DNA of 64,000 nt. It comes from Streptomyces naganishii JCM 4654 (GTDB taxonomy: Bacteria > Actinomycetota > Actinomycetes > Streptomycetales > Streptomycetaceae). Made by a program: the position numbers and the translations under genes. The first letter of the stretch is position 1. Each line of letters opens with the position of its first letter. Below the pieces are notes generated by a model, which saw only the letters and a program-made list of their open reading frames with translations, made no database searches and had not been told where the DNA came from. Below are positions 42,762 to 51,752 of the stretch, in pieces. The DNA lies in the NCBI RefSeq assembly GCF_014650575.1, contig NZ_BMVF01000014.1:62001-126000 (forward strand), given 5' to 3'.

Positions 42762-44375
42762 CTACGGGGCCGCGTGCGCCGTGCCGGCCGCGGGTGGCGT
42801 GGGTGGGCGGCCGTACCGTCGCGCGGCGGCCCGCAGCAGGAAGGACCTCCCCTCGTCGGGCACGGTCCACAGTCGCCGGCCGCGCACACCCCACCGCTCC
42901 AGCAGGGCGTTGGCCGCGAGGAGGCCGGAGGTGGCGGCGCGTTCCATGAGGGCCACGGGCAGGCCGGTGCGGACCAGGTCGCCGGCGACGACGATCCGGG
43001 GGTCGGGGGTGCGGACGGTGGGGCGGTGGGCGTATCCGCCGACCGCGAAGAGCGGGCAGTCGGCCCGCCACTCGTGGTGCGCGGACACGGTCCGGGCGGT
43101 GCGGGTCTCCGGGTAGACCTGGTGGAGGTGGTCCAGCAGGCGCTTCTCCTCGACGTCGTGGGCCGCGTCGCCGGTCAGGGCGTAGGCGTGGAGTTCGACG
43201 ACCTCGCCGCCGGTGCGGGCGGCCCAGCGGGCCGCCTCGCCCTCCCAGCGGGAGACCACGCTGACGTTGTCGAGGGAGCCGTAGCCGCTGGTGCCGAGGA
43301 AGCCGGGGCGGTGGGCGGCGACCGGGCGGTCCAGCCACAGCCGGGACACCAGGAACGGCGGCGCGGTCTCCAGCCGGGCGACCTGCGCGCGCCACGCGCT
43401 GTCGCACAGGCGCGGGGAGGCCTGCGCCAGGGCGCGCAGTCCGCCGGTGTCCAGGGCGAGCACGGCCGCGTCGTGGCGCCGCGCGCCCTCGCCCGTCACG
43501 ACGCGGCAGCCGCCGGACGGATCGGGGTGCACCGCCTCGACGGGGGTCGACGTGCACAGTTCCGCCCGAAGGCCCGTCAGGTACCGGGCGAGGGGGTCCC
43601 ACAGCGCCTGCGGGTACGGCTCGTCCGGGACGTCGAAGAGCAGGCCCTCGCTGGAGCCGAGGAAGTAGATGTGGAACATCAGCGCCATCTCGGCCGCCGA
43701 CAGCCGGCGCGGGTCGGCGAAGAAGCTGCGGGAGAACACCTCGAAGGCGAGGTGGCGGGCGGCGGCCGGGAATCCGATGGCAGCGAGGAAGTCGTGGGCG
43801 CTGACGTGGTCCAGGCGCGCGTGGACCTCCCGCGTGGAGACGTCGAGCAGGGGCAGGGCCGCCACGGGGTCCATCGCCCACAGGTCGCGCAGGCGGAAGG
43901 TGGGGCTCAGGGCGGCGAAGGCCAGGGCGCTCCAGGGCGGCGTGCGCGGCACGTGCCGGAAGCTGTCGCACAGGCCGCTGCTGTGCCGCAGGGGGTAGTC
44001 GGGCAGCGGGGTGAGCCGTTCCAGGCCGGGGTCGGTGCGGCGCAGCAGGCCGCGCAGGTTGTAGTACTGGCGGAAGAAGGCGTGGAAGCCCCGGCTCATG
44101 GTGGCGGGCGTGCCGTCGGCCAGCGTGACGGGCCGGCCGGCGACCCGGCCGCCGAGGTGCGGCTCACGCTCGTACAGCGTCACGCCCACTCCCCGTTCGG
44201 CCAGTGCGGTGGCGGCCGAGAGTCCGGCGATGCCGCCGCCGATCACCGCGACGGTGGGCGGCTCGCCCTCGATCCGGGGGCGGCCGGGCAGGGGGTGGAT
44301 GACGCGGGCGCGCCGGTCGCGCCCGTGCCGCCGTGCGGCGCGTGTGCGGGCGTCGCCTGTCCGGGGCCGGTTCAT
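42762..44375 (-). CDS. crtU: Beta-carotene desaturase/methyltransferase, isorenieratene synthase
   Basis: The 537-residue FAD amine-oxidase-fold protein has VIGGGIAGLSAATALAERG near residue 40, a long acceptor domain and an FAD-binding end VVAGDLVRTGLPVALMERA. The text TMSRGFHAFFRQYYNLRGLL and FHIYFLGSSEGLLFD fits CrtU of actinomycetes, which aromatises the beta-ionone rings of beta-carotene to isorenieratene. GGAGG lies six bases before the ATG, which overlaps the methyltransferase stop. Assignment rests on these patterns and the neighbouring crtY, crtB and crtI. Confidence 0.88.
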   Translation of the reverse strand: MNRPRTGDARTRAARRHGRDRRARVIHPLPGRPRIEGEPPTVAVIGGGIAGLSAATALAERGVGVTLYEREPHLGGRVAGRPVTLADGTPATMSRGFHAFFRQYYNLRGLLRRTDPGLERLTPLPDYPLRHSSGLCDSFRHVPRTPPWSALAFAALSPTFRLRDLWAMDPVAALPLLDVSTREVHARLDHVSAHDFLAAIGFPAAARHLAFEVFSRSFFADPRRLSAAEMALMFHIYFLGSSEGLLFDVPDEPYPQALWDPLARYLTGLRAELCTSTPVEAVHPDPSGGCRVVTGEGARRHDAAVLALDTGGLRALAQASPRLCDSAWRAQVARLETAPPFLVSRLWLDRPVAAHRPGFLGTSGYGSLDNVSVVSRWEGEAARWAARTGGEVVELHAYALTGDAAHDVEEKRLLDHLHQVYPETRTARTVSAHHEWRADCPLFAVGGYAHRPTVRTPDPRIVVAGDLVRTGLPVALMERAATSGLLAANALLERWGVRGRRLWTVPDEGRSFLLRAAARRYGRPPTPPAAGTAHAAP

Positions 44376-45121
44376 CGCGTGCCTCCGGGCTCGTACGGGG
44401 GGCGGCGGGCGAGGAAGGTGTGGGTGACACCGGTCTGCCAGCCGGGCAGGGGCAGGACGCGGACCCGGTCGAACCCGGCGCGGCGCAGCCGCCCGGCGAA
44501 GGCCCGCGCGGTGTCGAACTCCGTGACGCTGCGCCGCAGATGGCGGTAGAGGTCCCGGTCGCCGGTGAGGGTGCCCAGCGGCAGGACGACGCCCGCGCAC
44601 ACGGCGTTCCACACCGCGCGGTCGCGGCGGCGGCCGCCGAGGCAGTAGTCGTGCACCGCGAGCCGCCCGCCCGGTACGAGCAGCGGGCGCACCGCGCGCA
44701 GGACGGCGTCGGGGTCGGTGACGTTGCGGACCAGGTAGGCGGCGAACACGGCGTCGTAGGGGCCGGCGGCCTCTTCGGGGACGTCCCGTGCGGTGGTGAG
44801 GTCCTCGGCGGTGGCGTGGACGAACGAAACGCCGGGCGGCCAGCGTTTGGCGCGGGCCCGCTCCAGCATGCCCGGCGAGGCGTCGACGCCGACGACACGC
44901 GCCTTGGGCAGTACGGAGACGAGCGCGGCCGTGGAGGCGCCCGTGCCGCAGCCGAGGTCGAGCACGCGCAGGCCCGCACCCCCGTCCGGAAGGCCGAGGC
45001 GGCGGGCGGAGCGGCGCAGGTGGGCGTGGTATCCGGGGTTGAGGGCGACCAGGCGGTCGTAGGCGCGGGCGCCGTGGTCGAAGGCGGCGGCGAGTTCCGC
45101 GTCGCGCAGCAGGGTCGTCAT
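44372..45121 (-). CDS. crtT: SAM-dependent methyltransferase of the carotenoid cluster
   Basis: The 249-residue class I methyltransferase has VLDLGCGTGASTAAL (motif I), VGVDASPGMLERAR and HATAEDLTTA, followed by GGRLAVHDYCLGG. Its N-terminus (FDHGARAYDRLVALNPGYH) resembles UbiE/CrtT types. In Streptomyces griseus a methyltransferase-like crtT lies between crtU and crtY, the same order as here. Its reaction in carotenoid synthesis is not established, so the symbol is positional. Confidence 0.8.
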   Translation of the reverse strand: MTTLLRDAELAAAFDHGARAYDRLVALNPGYHAHLRRSARRLGLPDGGAGLRVLDLGCGTGASTAALVSVLPKARVVGVDASPGMLERARAKRWPPGVSFVHATAEDLTTARDVPEEAAGPYDAVFAAYLVRNVTDPDAVLRAVRPLLVPGGRLAVHDYCLGGRRRDRAVWNAVCAGVVLPLGTLTGDRDLYRHLRRSVTEFDTARAFAGRLRRAGFDRVRVLPLPGWQTGVTHTFLARRPPYEPGGTR

Positions 45122-45184
45122 CGGCGGGCTCCTGGGATGGTTCCGGTGTGCGGGAGGGGCAGGTCCGGGCGGCGCGGGCGGTGT

Positions 45185-46384
45185 TCAGGCCCGGGTGTGC
45201 GGGCGGCGGGGCAGCCAGGGGAGTTCGGCCGCCGTCCGCAGCATGGGCAGCACGGGGGTGCGCAGGCCGACGGCGACGTCCTCGTGCAGTCGGGTGCGGC
45301 CGTCGAGGAAGCGCAGCAGACGCGGCGGCGGTACGCGCGTGAACAGACGGTGGAAGAAGTCGGCGCCGTCGATCCGCCCGGTGGCCAGGGCGCGCAGCAG
45401 CACCGCGTCCATCGCGCGGGCCCGGGCGGGGTGCGCGGGCGGTGGCAGCGGGCGGCGGCCCGTGCGCACGAGGCGGGTGATCGCGTCGGCCTGGCGCTGG
45501 ATGGCGGCGAAGGTGTAGCCGGTGGCGGGCCGGGTCGCCCCGCCGGCGGCGCCGATGCGGAACACCGCCGGGGAGCTCAGCCGGGCGAAGCGGCCGTCGG
45601 TCATGGGGATCACCCCGCACTCCGACGCCAGCACCCGCACCGGGCCGAGGCCGAGAACGCGCCGCGTGTAGTGGTCGAGGGCCGCGTCGTAGGCGTCCTG
45701 GGTCAAGGGCGCGGGACCGAACTCGGTGTACTCGACCAGGGCGGTGTGCCGGCTGGTCGGCAGGACGTACCCGAAGGAGAGTCCGCGGGCGGGCCGCGGG
45801 GTGCGGAAGTCCATGAGGTCGACGACGGCGGGGTCGAACGCGGGCCGCTCCGTGCGCAGGAACCAGCCCTTGAAGTGCTGCGACAGGTGGGTGCGGGCGC
45901 GGGGCAGCGCGCGCGGCGGGCGGGAGTCGAAGACCCAGCGGGCCCGCACCTGGAGCGGTGCCCCGTGCACGTCGGCCGCGCGGACCCGCGCGGTGCCGTC
46001 CGGGAGGGTGACGATGTCGTCGACGGTGGCCTCCGCCCGGCGCACGTTCGGACGGTCGGTCAGATCGCGGCCGACCAGCGCCTCGAAGTCGTCCGAGCGG
46101 ATCATCTTGTAGCGCATCGGGGCGATGTGCCGCCGGGCGCTCGCGCCGTGCCGGTCCGTGGTCCGCAGCCACGTCCAGGAGGCGCTCACGGCGGCGTCGT
46201 AGGGGCCGGTGCCCGCCTCCCAGTAGCACCAGGTGCGGCGGGGCGGGCGCAGGGGGCCGGGCGGCGGCTCGATCAGCAGGACGGAGGGGGCGGGGCGCGC
46301 CGGGGAGCCGGCGGCCGACAGGCGGTGCGCCAGCGACAGCCCGGCCGCCCCGGCGCCGACGATCACGACGTCCGCTGCGCTCAT
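45185..46384 (-). CDS. crtY: Lycopene beta-cyclase
   Basis: The 399-residue flavoprotein starts DVVIVGAGAAGLSLAHRLSA, has PRRTWCYWEA in the first third, HFKGWFLRTE and FGYVLPTSRHTALVEYTEF in the middle, and GAAGGATRPATGYTFAAIQR near residue 280. All are CrtY-type cyclase patterns. It forms the beta rings of beta-carotene from lycopene. AGGAGGGCC precedes the ATG. It is first of the crtY-T-U operon and divergent from crtI-B. Confidence 0.93.
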   Translation of the reverse strand: MSAADVVIVGAGAAGLSLAHRLSAAGSPARPAPSVLLIEPPPGPLRPPRRTWCYWEAGTGPYDAAVSASWTWLRTTDRHGASARRHIAPMRYKMIRSDDFEALVGRDLTDRPNVRRAEATVDDIVTLPDGTARVRAADVHGAPLQVRARWVFDSRPPRALPRARTHLSQHFKGWFLRTERPAFDPAVVDLMDFRTPRPARGLSFGYVLPTSRHTALVEYTEFGPAPLTQDAYDAALDHYTRRVLGLGPVRVLASECGVIPMTDGRFARLSSPAVFRIGAAGGATRPATGYTFAAIQRQADAITRLVRTGRRPLPPPAHPARARAMDAVLLRALATGRIDGADFFHRLFTRVPPPRLLRFLDGRTRLHEDVAVGLRTPVLPMLRTAAELPWLPRRPHTRA

Positions 46385-46733
46385 GGCCCTCCTGTCCGGC
46401 TCGTCGGGAGTGTCGGCGCGTCGCCCGCCCGGCGCCGGTGCGCGGCCCGCGCCGGGCGGTTTCCGGGAAGCATTCCGCACCCTCGCCCCACGCGGACGCA
46501 CGCCGCGCTGGGGACGGGTGCCGCGCCGGGGCGGGTGCCCTGCGGTGGGGTGGCCGACACGTCCCTTCGGGTGAGGGGGCCGGTGCGCGGGGGGCGGCGG
46601 TGGAAGGGTGTCAGGGAGCCGGACCGCGGTGGCCCGGCTCGGCGGGCGTATCCGCGTCCCGCGGGGCGGCGGGCATTCCCGCCGTGCTGCGGGGCACTCA
46701 GTCCGCCGGGACCGGCGGGGAAGGGGTGGCGGT
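46385..46733. promoter_or_regulatory. Divergent promoter region of the two crt operons
   Basis: These 349 bases hold both carotenoid promoters by position. No clear palindrome or repeat stands out apart from a few GC-rich stems, and no gene is visible. The regulator (often LitR or a sigma factor) is not in the window. Confidence 0.6.
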
Positions 46734-48275
46734 ATGAGGACGGTGACCGGCCGGACCGATCACGTCGTGGTCGTGGGCGCGGGACTCTCCGGCCTGTCGG
46801 CCGCGCTGCACCTGCTGGGGGCCGGCCGCCGCGTCACGCTGGTCGAACGCGAGGACCGGCCCGGCGGCCGCGCCGGCCTGCTGGAGCGCGGCGGCTACCG
46901 GATGGACACCGGGCCCACGGTCCTGACCATGCCTCACCTGGCCGACGAGGCGTTCGCGGCGGTCGGCGAGCGCCTCGCCGACCACGTCGAGCTGCTGCCC
47001 GTGCACCCGGCCTACCGCGCGCGCTTCGCCGACGGCAGCGTGCTGGACGTGCACTCGGACGCCGCCGCGATGGAGGCCGAGGTGGAGCGCTTCGCCGGGG
47101 CGGGCCAGGCGGCGGGCTACCGGCGGCTGCGGGCCTGGCTGACCGAGTTGTACGCGGTGCAGCACCGCCGGTTCATCGACGCCAACTTCGACTCGCCGCT
47201 CGGTCTGCTGACCCCCGACCTCGCCCGCCTGGCCGCCCTCGGCGGGTTCGGGCGGCTCGACGCGCGCATCGGGCGGTTCCTGGGCGACGAGCGGCTGCGG
47301 CGGGTCTTCACCTTCCAGGCACTGTACGCGGGCGTGGCGCCGGCCCGGGCGCTGGCGGCGTACGCGGTCATCGCGTACATGGACACCGTGGCGGGCGTGT
47401 ACTTCCCGCGCGGCGGCATGCACGCCCTGCCCCGGGCCATGGCGGCCGCGGCCACCGGCGCGGGCGCCGAACTGCTCCTGGGCCGCGAGGTCACGCGTCT
47501 CGAACGGTCCGGAAGCCGGGTCACGGCGGTGGTGACCGACCACGAACGCGTCCCGTGCGACGCGGTGGTCCTGACCACCGAACTCCCCACCGCCCACCGG
47601 CTGCTGGGCCGCCGCCCGCGCCGCCCGCTCGCGCTGCGGCACGCGCCCTCGGCCGTCGTCCTGCACCTCGGCACCGACCGGACCTGGCCCGGCCTCGCGC
47701 ACCACACGCTCTCCTTCGGCGCCGCCTGGGACCGGACCTTCGACGAGCTGACGCGCACGGGCACCCTCATGACCGACCCGTCCCTGCTCATCACCCGTCC
47801 CACGGCGGGCGATCCCTCGCTCGCGCCGCCGGGCAGGCACCTGCACTACGTCCTCGCGCCCTGCCCCAACACCGGCATCGGGCCGTCGGCCGCCGACTGG
47901 CACGACCTGGCGCCCCGTTACCGCGACGGACTCCTCGCCGTTCTGGAGGCGCGCGGGCTGCGCGGCCTCGCCGCGCACATCGAGCAGGAGTGCCTGGTGA
48001 CGCCCGCCGACTGGACCGCGCTGGGCCATGCGGCGGGCACCCCGTTCTCCGTGGCCCACACCTTCGCCCAGACCGGCCCGTTCCGGACGCGCAACCTCGT
48101 GCGGGGCACGGACAACGCGGTCCTCGCCGGCTGCGGGACCACGCCCGGCGTCGGGGTGCCGCCCGTGCTGATCTCGGGCAGGCTGGCCGCCGCCCGGATC
48201 ACGGGGACCCCGAAGGCACGCGGCAGGGCGTACGGTGGCGCCCGCGCCCGGCAGGCCGAGGGCGCGGCCCGGTGA
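46734..48275 (+). CDS. crtI: Phytoene desaturase
   Basis: The 513-residue flavoprotein starts HVVVVGAGLSGLSAALHLLG and has the CrtI patterns RPGGRAGLLERGGYRMDTGP, YAGVAPARALAAYAVIAYMD, YFPRGGMHALPRAMA and the C-terminal NAVLAGCGTTPGVGVPPVLI. It converts phytoene to lycopene. The ATG follows GGGGAAGGGG; the stop overlaps the crtB GTG. It is plus-strand and divergent from crtY. Confidence 0.94.
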   Translation: MRTVTGRTDHVVVVGAGLSGLSAALHLLGAGRRVTLVEREDRPGGRAGLLERGGYRMDTGPTVLTMPHLADEAFAAVGERLADHVELLPVHPAYRARFADGSVLDVHSDAAAMEAEVERFAGAGQAAGYRRLRAWLTELYAVQHRRFIDANFDSPLGLLTPDLARLAALGGFGRLDARIGRFLGDERLRRVFTFQALYAGVAPARALAAYAVIAYMDTVAGVYFPRGGMHALPRAMAAAATGAGAELLLGREVTRLERSGSRVTAVVTDHERVPCDAVVLTTELPTAHRLLGRRPRRPLALRHAPSAVVLHLGTDRTWPGLAHHTLSFGAAWDRTFDELTRTGTLMTDPSLLITRPTAGDPSLAPPGRHLHYVLAPCPNTGIGPSAADWHDLAPRYRDGLLAVLEARGLRGLAAHIEQECLVTPADWTALGHAAGTPFSVAHTFAQTGPFRTRNLVRGTDNAVLAGCGTTPGVGVPPVLISGRLAAARITGTPKARGRAYGGARARQAEGAAR

Positions 48276-49405
48276 CCGCGCGCGAACTGGACGCCGCCGG
48301 CATCACCGACCCGGTGCTGCGCGCCGCGTACACGCACTGTCGGCGGCTCAACGCCCGGCACGGGCGCACCTACTTCCTGGCGACCCGCCTGCTGCCCGCC
48401 GACCGCAGGCCGGCCGTGCACGCCCTGTACGGGTTCGCGCGGTGGGCCGACGACATCGTCGACAGCCTGCACAGCGGCGCCGGCCCGGACGAGCGCGCGG
48501 CCGCCCTGACCCGCCTCGAGGAGCGGCTGCGCCGGGCACTGGCCGGACATCGCCACGGCGCCGGCGTACGGCGGGGGCGAGCGGACGAGTGGCGTGCGCG
48601 GGCCGGACGGGGCGCACCCGCCGCGGGTGACGAGCCGGTGGTGCTCGCCGTGGCCGACACCGCCGCCCGTTACGCCATCGCGCCCGCGCACTTCGGCGAC
48701 TTCATGGCCTCGATGCGCAGCGACCTGACGGTGACCGGCTACGCCACCTACGACGACCTGCGCGCGTACATGCACGGCTCGGCCGCCGTCATCGGGCTGC
48801 AGATGCTGCCGGTCCTCGGCACGGTGACCCCCCGCGCGCAGGCAGCCCCGCACGCGGCGGCCCTCGGGGTGGCGTTCCAGCTGACCAACTTCCTGCGGGA
48901 CGTGGGCGAGGACCTGGACCGGGGGCGGGTGTACCTGCCCGCCGACCTGCTGGCCGCGCACGGCGTCGACCGGGACCTGCTGCGCTGGAGCCGCGCCACC
49001 GGGCGGACCGACGCGCGGATCACGGCGGCGCTGCGGGCCGCCGAGGCGCTCACCCGCGCGGTCTACCGGGAAGCCCGCCCCGGACTCGCGATGCTCGACC
49101 CGGTGGCCCGGCCCTGCATCCGTACCGCCTACGTCCTCTACCGGGGCATCCTCGACGCCATCGCCGACGACGGGTACGCGGTCGTGCACCGGCGTGCCGT
49201 GGTGCCCCGGCGGCGCCGCGCGGCCGTGGCCGCGGGAGGGCTGGCGCGGATCGCCGCCGCGCGCCTCGGTGCCCGGTACGGCGCCTGGCCGCTTCCCGCC
49301 GGGTACGGCTCGCGACGGGCCCCTGCCCGGGACGCGGAGATGACGGCCGCGCCGGCCGGACGGCCGCCGGGAAGGACGTGGCCCGACGTGAAGGAACCCG
49401 GATGA
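48272..49405 (+). CDS. crtB: Phytoene synthase
   Basis: The 377-residue protein has both aspartate motifs for diphosphate binding: ADDIVDS near residue 67 and LRDVGEDLDRGRVYLP near 210, with GVAFQLTNFLRD before the second. It joins two geranylgeranyl diphosphates into phytoene. A 25-residue Arg/Gly-rich insertion follows the first motif. The start is a GTG overlapping crtI and the stop overlaps the Rieske-protein ATG. The crtE gene that should supply its substrate is not in the window. Confidence 0.94.
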   Translation: MTARELDAAGITDPVLRAAYTHCRRLNARHGRTYFLATRLLPADRRPAVHALYGFARWADDIVDSLHSGAGPDERAAALTRLEERLRRALAGHRHGAGVRRGRADEWRARAGRGAPAAGDEPVVLAVADTAARYAIAPAHFGDFMASMRSDLTVTGYATYDDLRAYMHGSAAVIGLQMLPVLGTVTPRAQAAPHAAALGVAFQLTNFLRDVGEDLDRGRVYLPADLLAAHGVDRDLLRWSRATGRTDARITAALRAAEALTRAVYREARPGLAMLDPVARPCIRTAYVLYRGILDAIADDGYAVVHRRAVVPRRRRAAVAAGGLARIAAARLGARYGAWPLPAGYGSRRAPARDAEMTAAPAGRPPGRTWPDVKEPG

Positions 49406-50421
49406 ACCACGACACCGGTGCCGGGCCCGCCAGGGGCCGCCTGCCGCTGCGGGTGCGGCGGCGTCCGCTCCCGTGGGAGCGGCAGCGGCCCACGTGGCGC
49501 GAGGCGCGGCCCTCCGTCGTCGCGGCCGCCCTGAAACGGGCCACCGCCCGCCCGTCCGGCAACTGGTTCGCCGTGGGCGCCGTCGCGGACCTGACTCCGG
49601 CACGCCCGCTGTCCCGAACCGTCGCGGGCACGGAGGTGGTCCTCTGGCGGGACGCCGAAGGCCGGCTGGTGGGCGGGCCCGGAGCCTGCCCGCATCTCGG
49701 GGCGCCGCTGGCCGGCAGTCCGGTGCGCTGCGGCACCCTGGTCTGCCACTGGCACGGACTGGCCCTCGACGGCTCGCCGTTCGCCGGGTGGGAGCCGTTC
49801 CCGGTGTACGACGACGGGGTGCTGGCGTGGGTGCGGCTGGACGCGGCCGGCGGCGAACGGCCGACGCCGGCGCCGGTGGTGACGGCGCGGCCGCCGCTGG
49901 TGACGTCGGTGGCGGCCGTGTGGCGGGGTGTCGGGGTCTGCGAGCCGCGGGACGTGATCGCCAACCGCCTCGACCCCTGGCACGGGGCCTGGTTCCACCC
50001 GCACTCCTTCACCGACCTCACGATCGTCGAGACCCCCGGGGACACCGGGGACGCGGGCGACCGGTTCGTCGTGGACGTCTCCTTCCGCCTCACCCGCCGG
50101 CTCGTCGTCCCCGTGCGCGCCGAGTTCACCGCGCCCGGGCCCCGCACCGTCGTCATGCGCATCACCGGCGGCGAGGGCAGGGGATCCGTGGTCGAGACCC
50201 ACGCCACTCCCCTGACGCCGGACGGCCGCGGCAGGGCGCGCACGATGGTCCTCGAAGCCGTGCTGGCCACCTCCGGCCGCCCCGGTTTCGCCGTCGCCCG
50301 CCGCTGCGCACCCCTCCTGCGGCCCCTGATGCGCGCCGCGGCGGGCCGCCTGTGGCGCGACGACCTGGCCTACGCCGAACGCCTCCGGCACCTGCGCGAG
50401 ACCGGCCGGTCATCCAACTGA
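49402..50421 (+). CDS. Rieske [2Fe-2S] protein of the carotenoid operon
   Basis: The 339-residue protein has a Rieske domain with Cys-x-His and Cys-x2-His ligands in CPHLGAPL and CHWHGLAL, around residues 97 and 115. The C-terminal half is a hydrophobic ligand-binding domain (DPWHGAWFHPHSFTDLTIVE). I associate this pattern with a DUF5914-like domain of actinomycete carotenoid clusters. It may hydroxylate or desaturate a carotenoid. It starts in the crtB stop after AAGGAA. No electron-transfer partner is encoded nearby. Confidence 0.85.
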   Translation: MNHDTGAGPARGRLPLRVRRRPLPWERQRPTWREARPSVVAAALKRATARPSGNWFAVGAVADLTPARPLSRTVAGTEVVLWRDAEGRLVGGPGACPHLGAPLAGSPVRCGTLVCHWHGLALDGSPFAGWEPFPVYDDGVLAWVRLDAAGGERPTPAPVVTARPPLVTSVAAVWRGVGVCEPRDVIANRLDPWHGAWFHPHSFTDLTIVETPGDTGDAGDRFVVDVSFRLTRRLVVPVRAEFTAPGPRTVVMRITGGEGRGSVVETHATPLTPDGRGRARTMVLEAVLATSGRPGFAVARRCAPLLRPLMRAAAGRLWRDDLAYAERLRHLRETGRSSN

Positions 50422-50729
50422 GCCTATCCACCGGGGCGTTGACGGGCCATCGCGCCCGCTGACTCAGCGGCTCGTCCTCGACGCGGGCCTGAACCGCCGG
50501 CGGCTCGCGCCCGCGTCATGGCCGCCGCCTCCGCCGTGGCGCACGCTCGTCCGGCGCGGTGGCCGGGGCGGTTCGGGCCGCTGCGCGCTGTGAGGTGCCT
50601 CACCCGCCCCTCGTGGCCCGTGCGTTCGAATCCCCTGGCCGGAGGCCCGGCGGGGGGTGAGGCGGCGGTGGGCTGGCCGGATCCGTCAGTAATCTGTCAT
50701 TGCAGCCAGTGCGACGCCCGATACAGGCT
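50422..50729. promoter_or_regulatory. Intergenic region before the GlxA-type regulator
   Basis: No gene is seen in these 308 bases. At 50590-50603 is a perfect 6-2-6 inverted repeat GTGAGG-TG-CCTCAC, and a GTTCGAATCCC resembling a tRNA T-loop lies at 50624-50634 without the rest of a tRNA. The final 50 bases are AT-richer and probably hold the promoter. Confidence 0.5.
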
Positions 50730-51752
50730 GTGACCGTGTTGGAGCGACGTGTTGTTGTGGTGGTGTACGCCGGGGCGCTGGCCCTGGACATCACCGGTCC
50801 CATCGAGGTGTTCGACACCGCCAACCGGCTGCTCGCCCCCTCGGGCGTCCGGTACCGGGTCGACTTCGTGTCGGCCGACGCGCCGTTGGTGCGGACGAGT
50901 TCGGGCGTGATCGTGGAGGCCTCGCCGCTGGCGGCGGGGCAGGGTCCCATCGACACGCTCCTGGTGCCCGGCGGCTGGAGTCTGCGCAGCGCGCTGGAGG
51001 ACCGGGAGCTGGTCGCGTGGATCGGCCGGGCCGCCGCCCGTTCCCGCCGGGTGGCCTCGGTGTGCGGCGGGTCCTTCCTGCTGGCCGAGGCCGGCCTGCT
51101 CGACGGCAGACGCGCGACCACGCACTGGGCGTACTGCGAGGCGATGGCGGGCCGTTATCCGGGAGTCACGGTGGACGCCGACCCGATCTTCGTGTGGGAC
51201 GGCCCCTACGTGACGTCGGCGGGCGTCTCGACCGGTATCGACATGGCGCTGGCCCTGGTGGAGGCCGACCACGGGTCCGAACTCGCGCTCAGCACCGCCC
51301 GGTTCCTGGTGCTGTTCCTCAAACGGCACGGCGGGCAGGCCCAGTTCAGCGCCGTCCTCGACGCGCAGCTCGCCGACCATCCGCCGGTCAGGGCCGCCCA
51401 GGAGTGGGTGCTCGGCAATCTGCACCGCCCGCTGCCCGTGGCCGAACTCGCCGAGCGGGCCAGCATGAGCGTGCGCAACTTCGCCCGGGTGTTCCGCCGC
51501 GAGGTGGGCACGACGCCGGGCCAGTACGTGGAGCGCAGCCGTATCGCGCGGGCCCGCGAGCTGCTGGAGACCACCGACCTGCCGATCGGCCAGATAGCGC
51601 GCCGCTGCGGTTTCGCCGCCCCGGAGACCTTCTTCCGCTCCTTCGGGCGGTCCCTGGGCCTGACGCCCAAGGAGTACCGGCACCGCTTCCAGATGCTCTC
51701 GCCGGCCGGTCTCGTCGACCGGCACCACGAGACGGAAAGGACCCTCTTATGA
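50730..51752 (+). CDS. GlxA-type AraC-family regulator
   Basis: The 340-residue protein has an N-terminal DJ-1/PfpI-like domain (VVVYAGALALDITGPIEVFD, VPGGWSLRSALED, VCGGSFLLAEAGLLDGRRAT) with the cysteine of the nucleophile elbow. Its C-terminal AraC helix-turn-helix pair is SMSVRNFARVFRREVGTTPG and CGFAAPETFFRSFGRSLGL. The start is one of two GTGs six bases apart without a strong ribosome site. The stop overlaps the ThDP-enzyme ATG, so it is the first gene of the operon and its likely regulator. Confidence 0.88.
   Translation: MTVLERRVVVVVYAGALALDITGPIEVFDTANRLLAPSGVRYRVDFVSADAPLVRTSSGVIVEASPLAAGQGPIDTLLVPGGWSLRSALEDRELVAWIGRAAARSRRVASVCGGSFLLAEAGLLDGRRATTHWAYCEAMAGRYPGVTVDADPIFVWDGPYVTSAGVSTGIDMALALVEADHGSELALSTARFLVLFLKRHGGQAQFSAVLDAQLADHPPVRAAQEWVLGNLHRPLPVAELAERASMSVRNFARVFRREVGTTPGQYVERSRIARARELLETTDLPIGQIARRCGFAAPETFFRSFGRSLGLTPKEYRHRFQMLSPAGLVDRHHETERTLL

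Noticed and set aside
46385..46733. Binding site for a carotenoid regulator such as LitR
   Set aside because: No clear palindrome or known motif could be seen in this GC-rich region.
50624..50634. GTTCGAATCCC resembling a tRNA T-loop
   Set aside because: The bases before it cannot form the T-stem and no acceptor or anticodon arm is present, so it is neither a tRNA nor a convincing attachment site.
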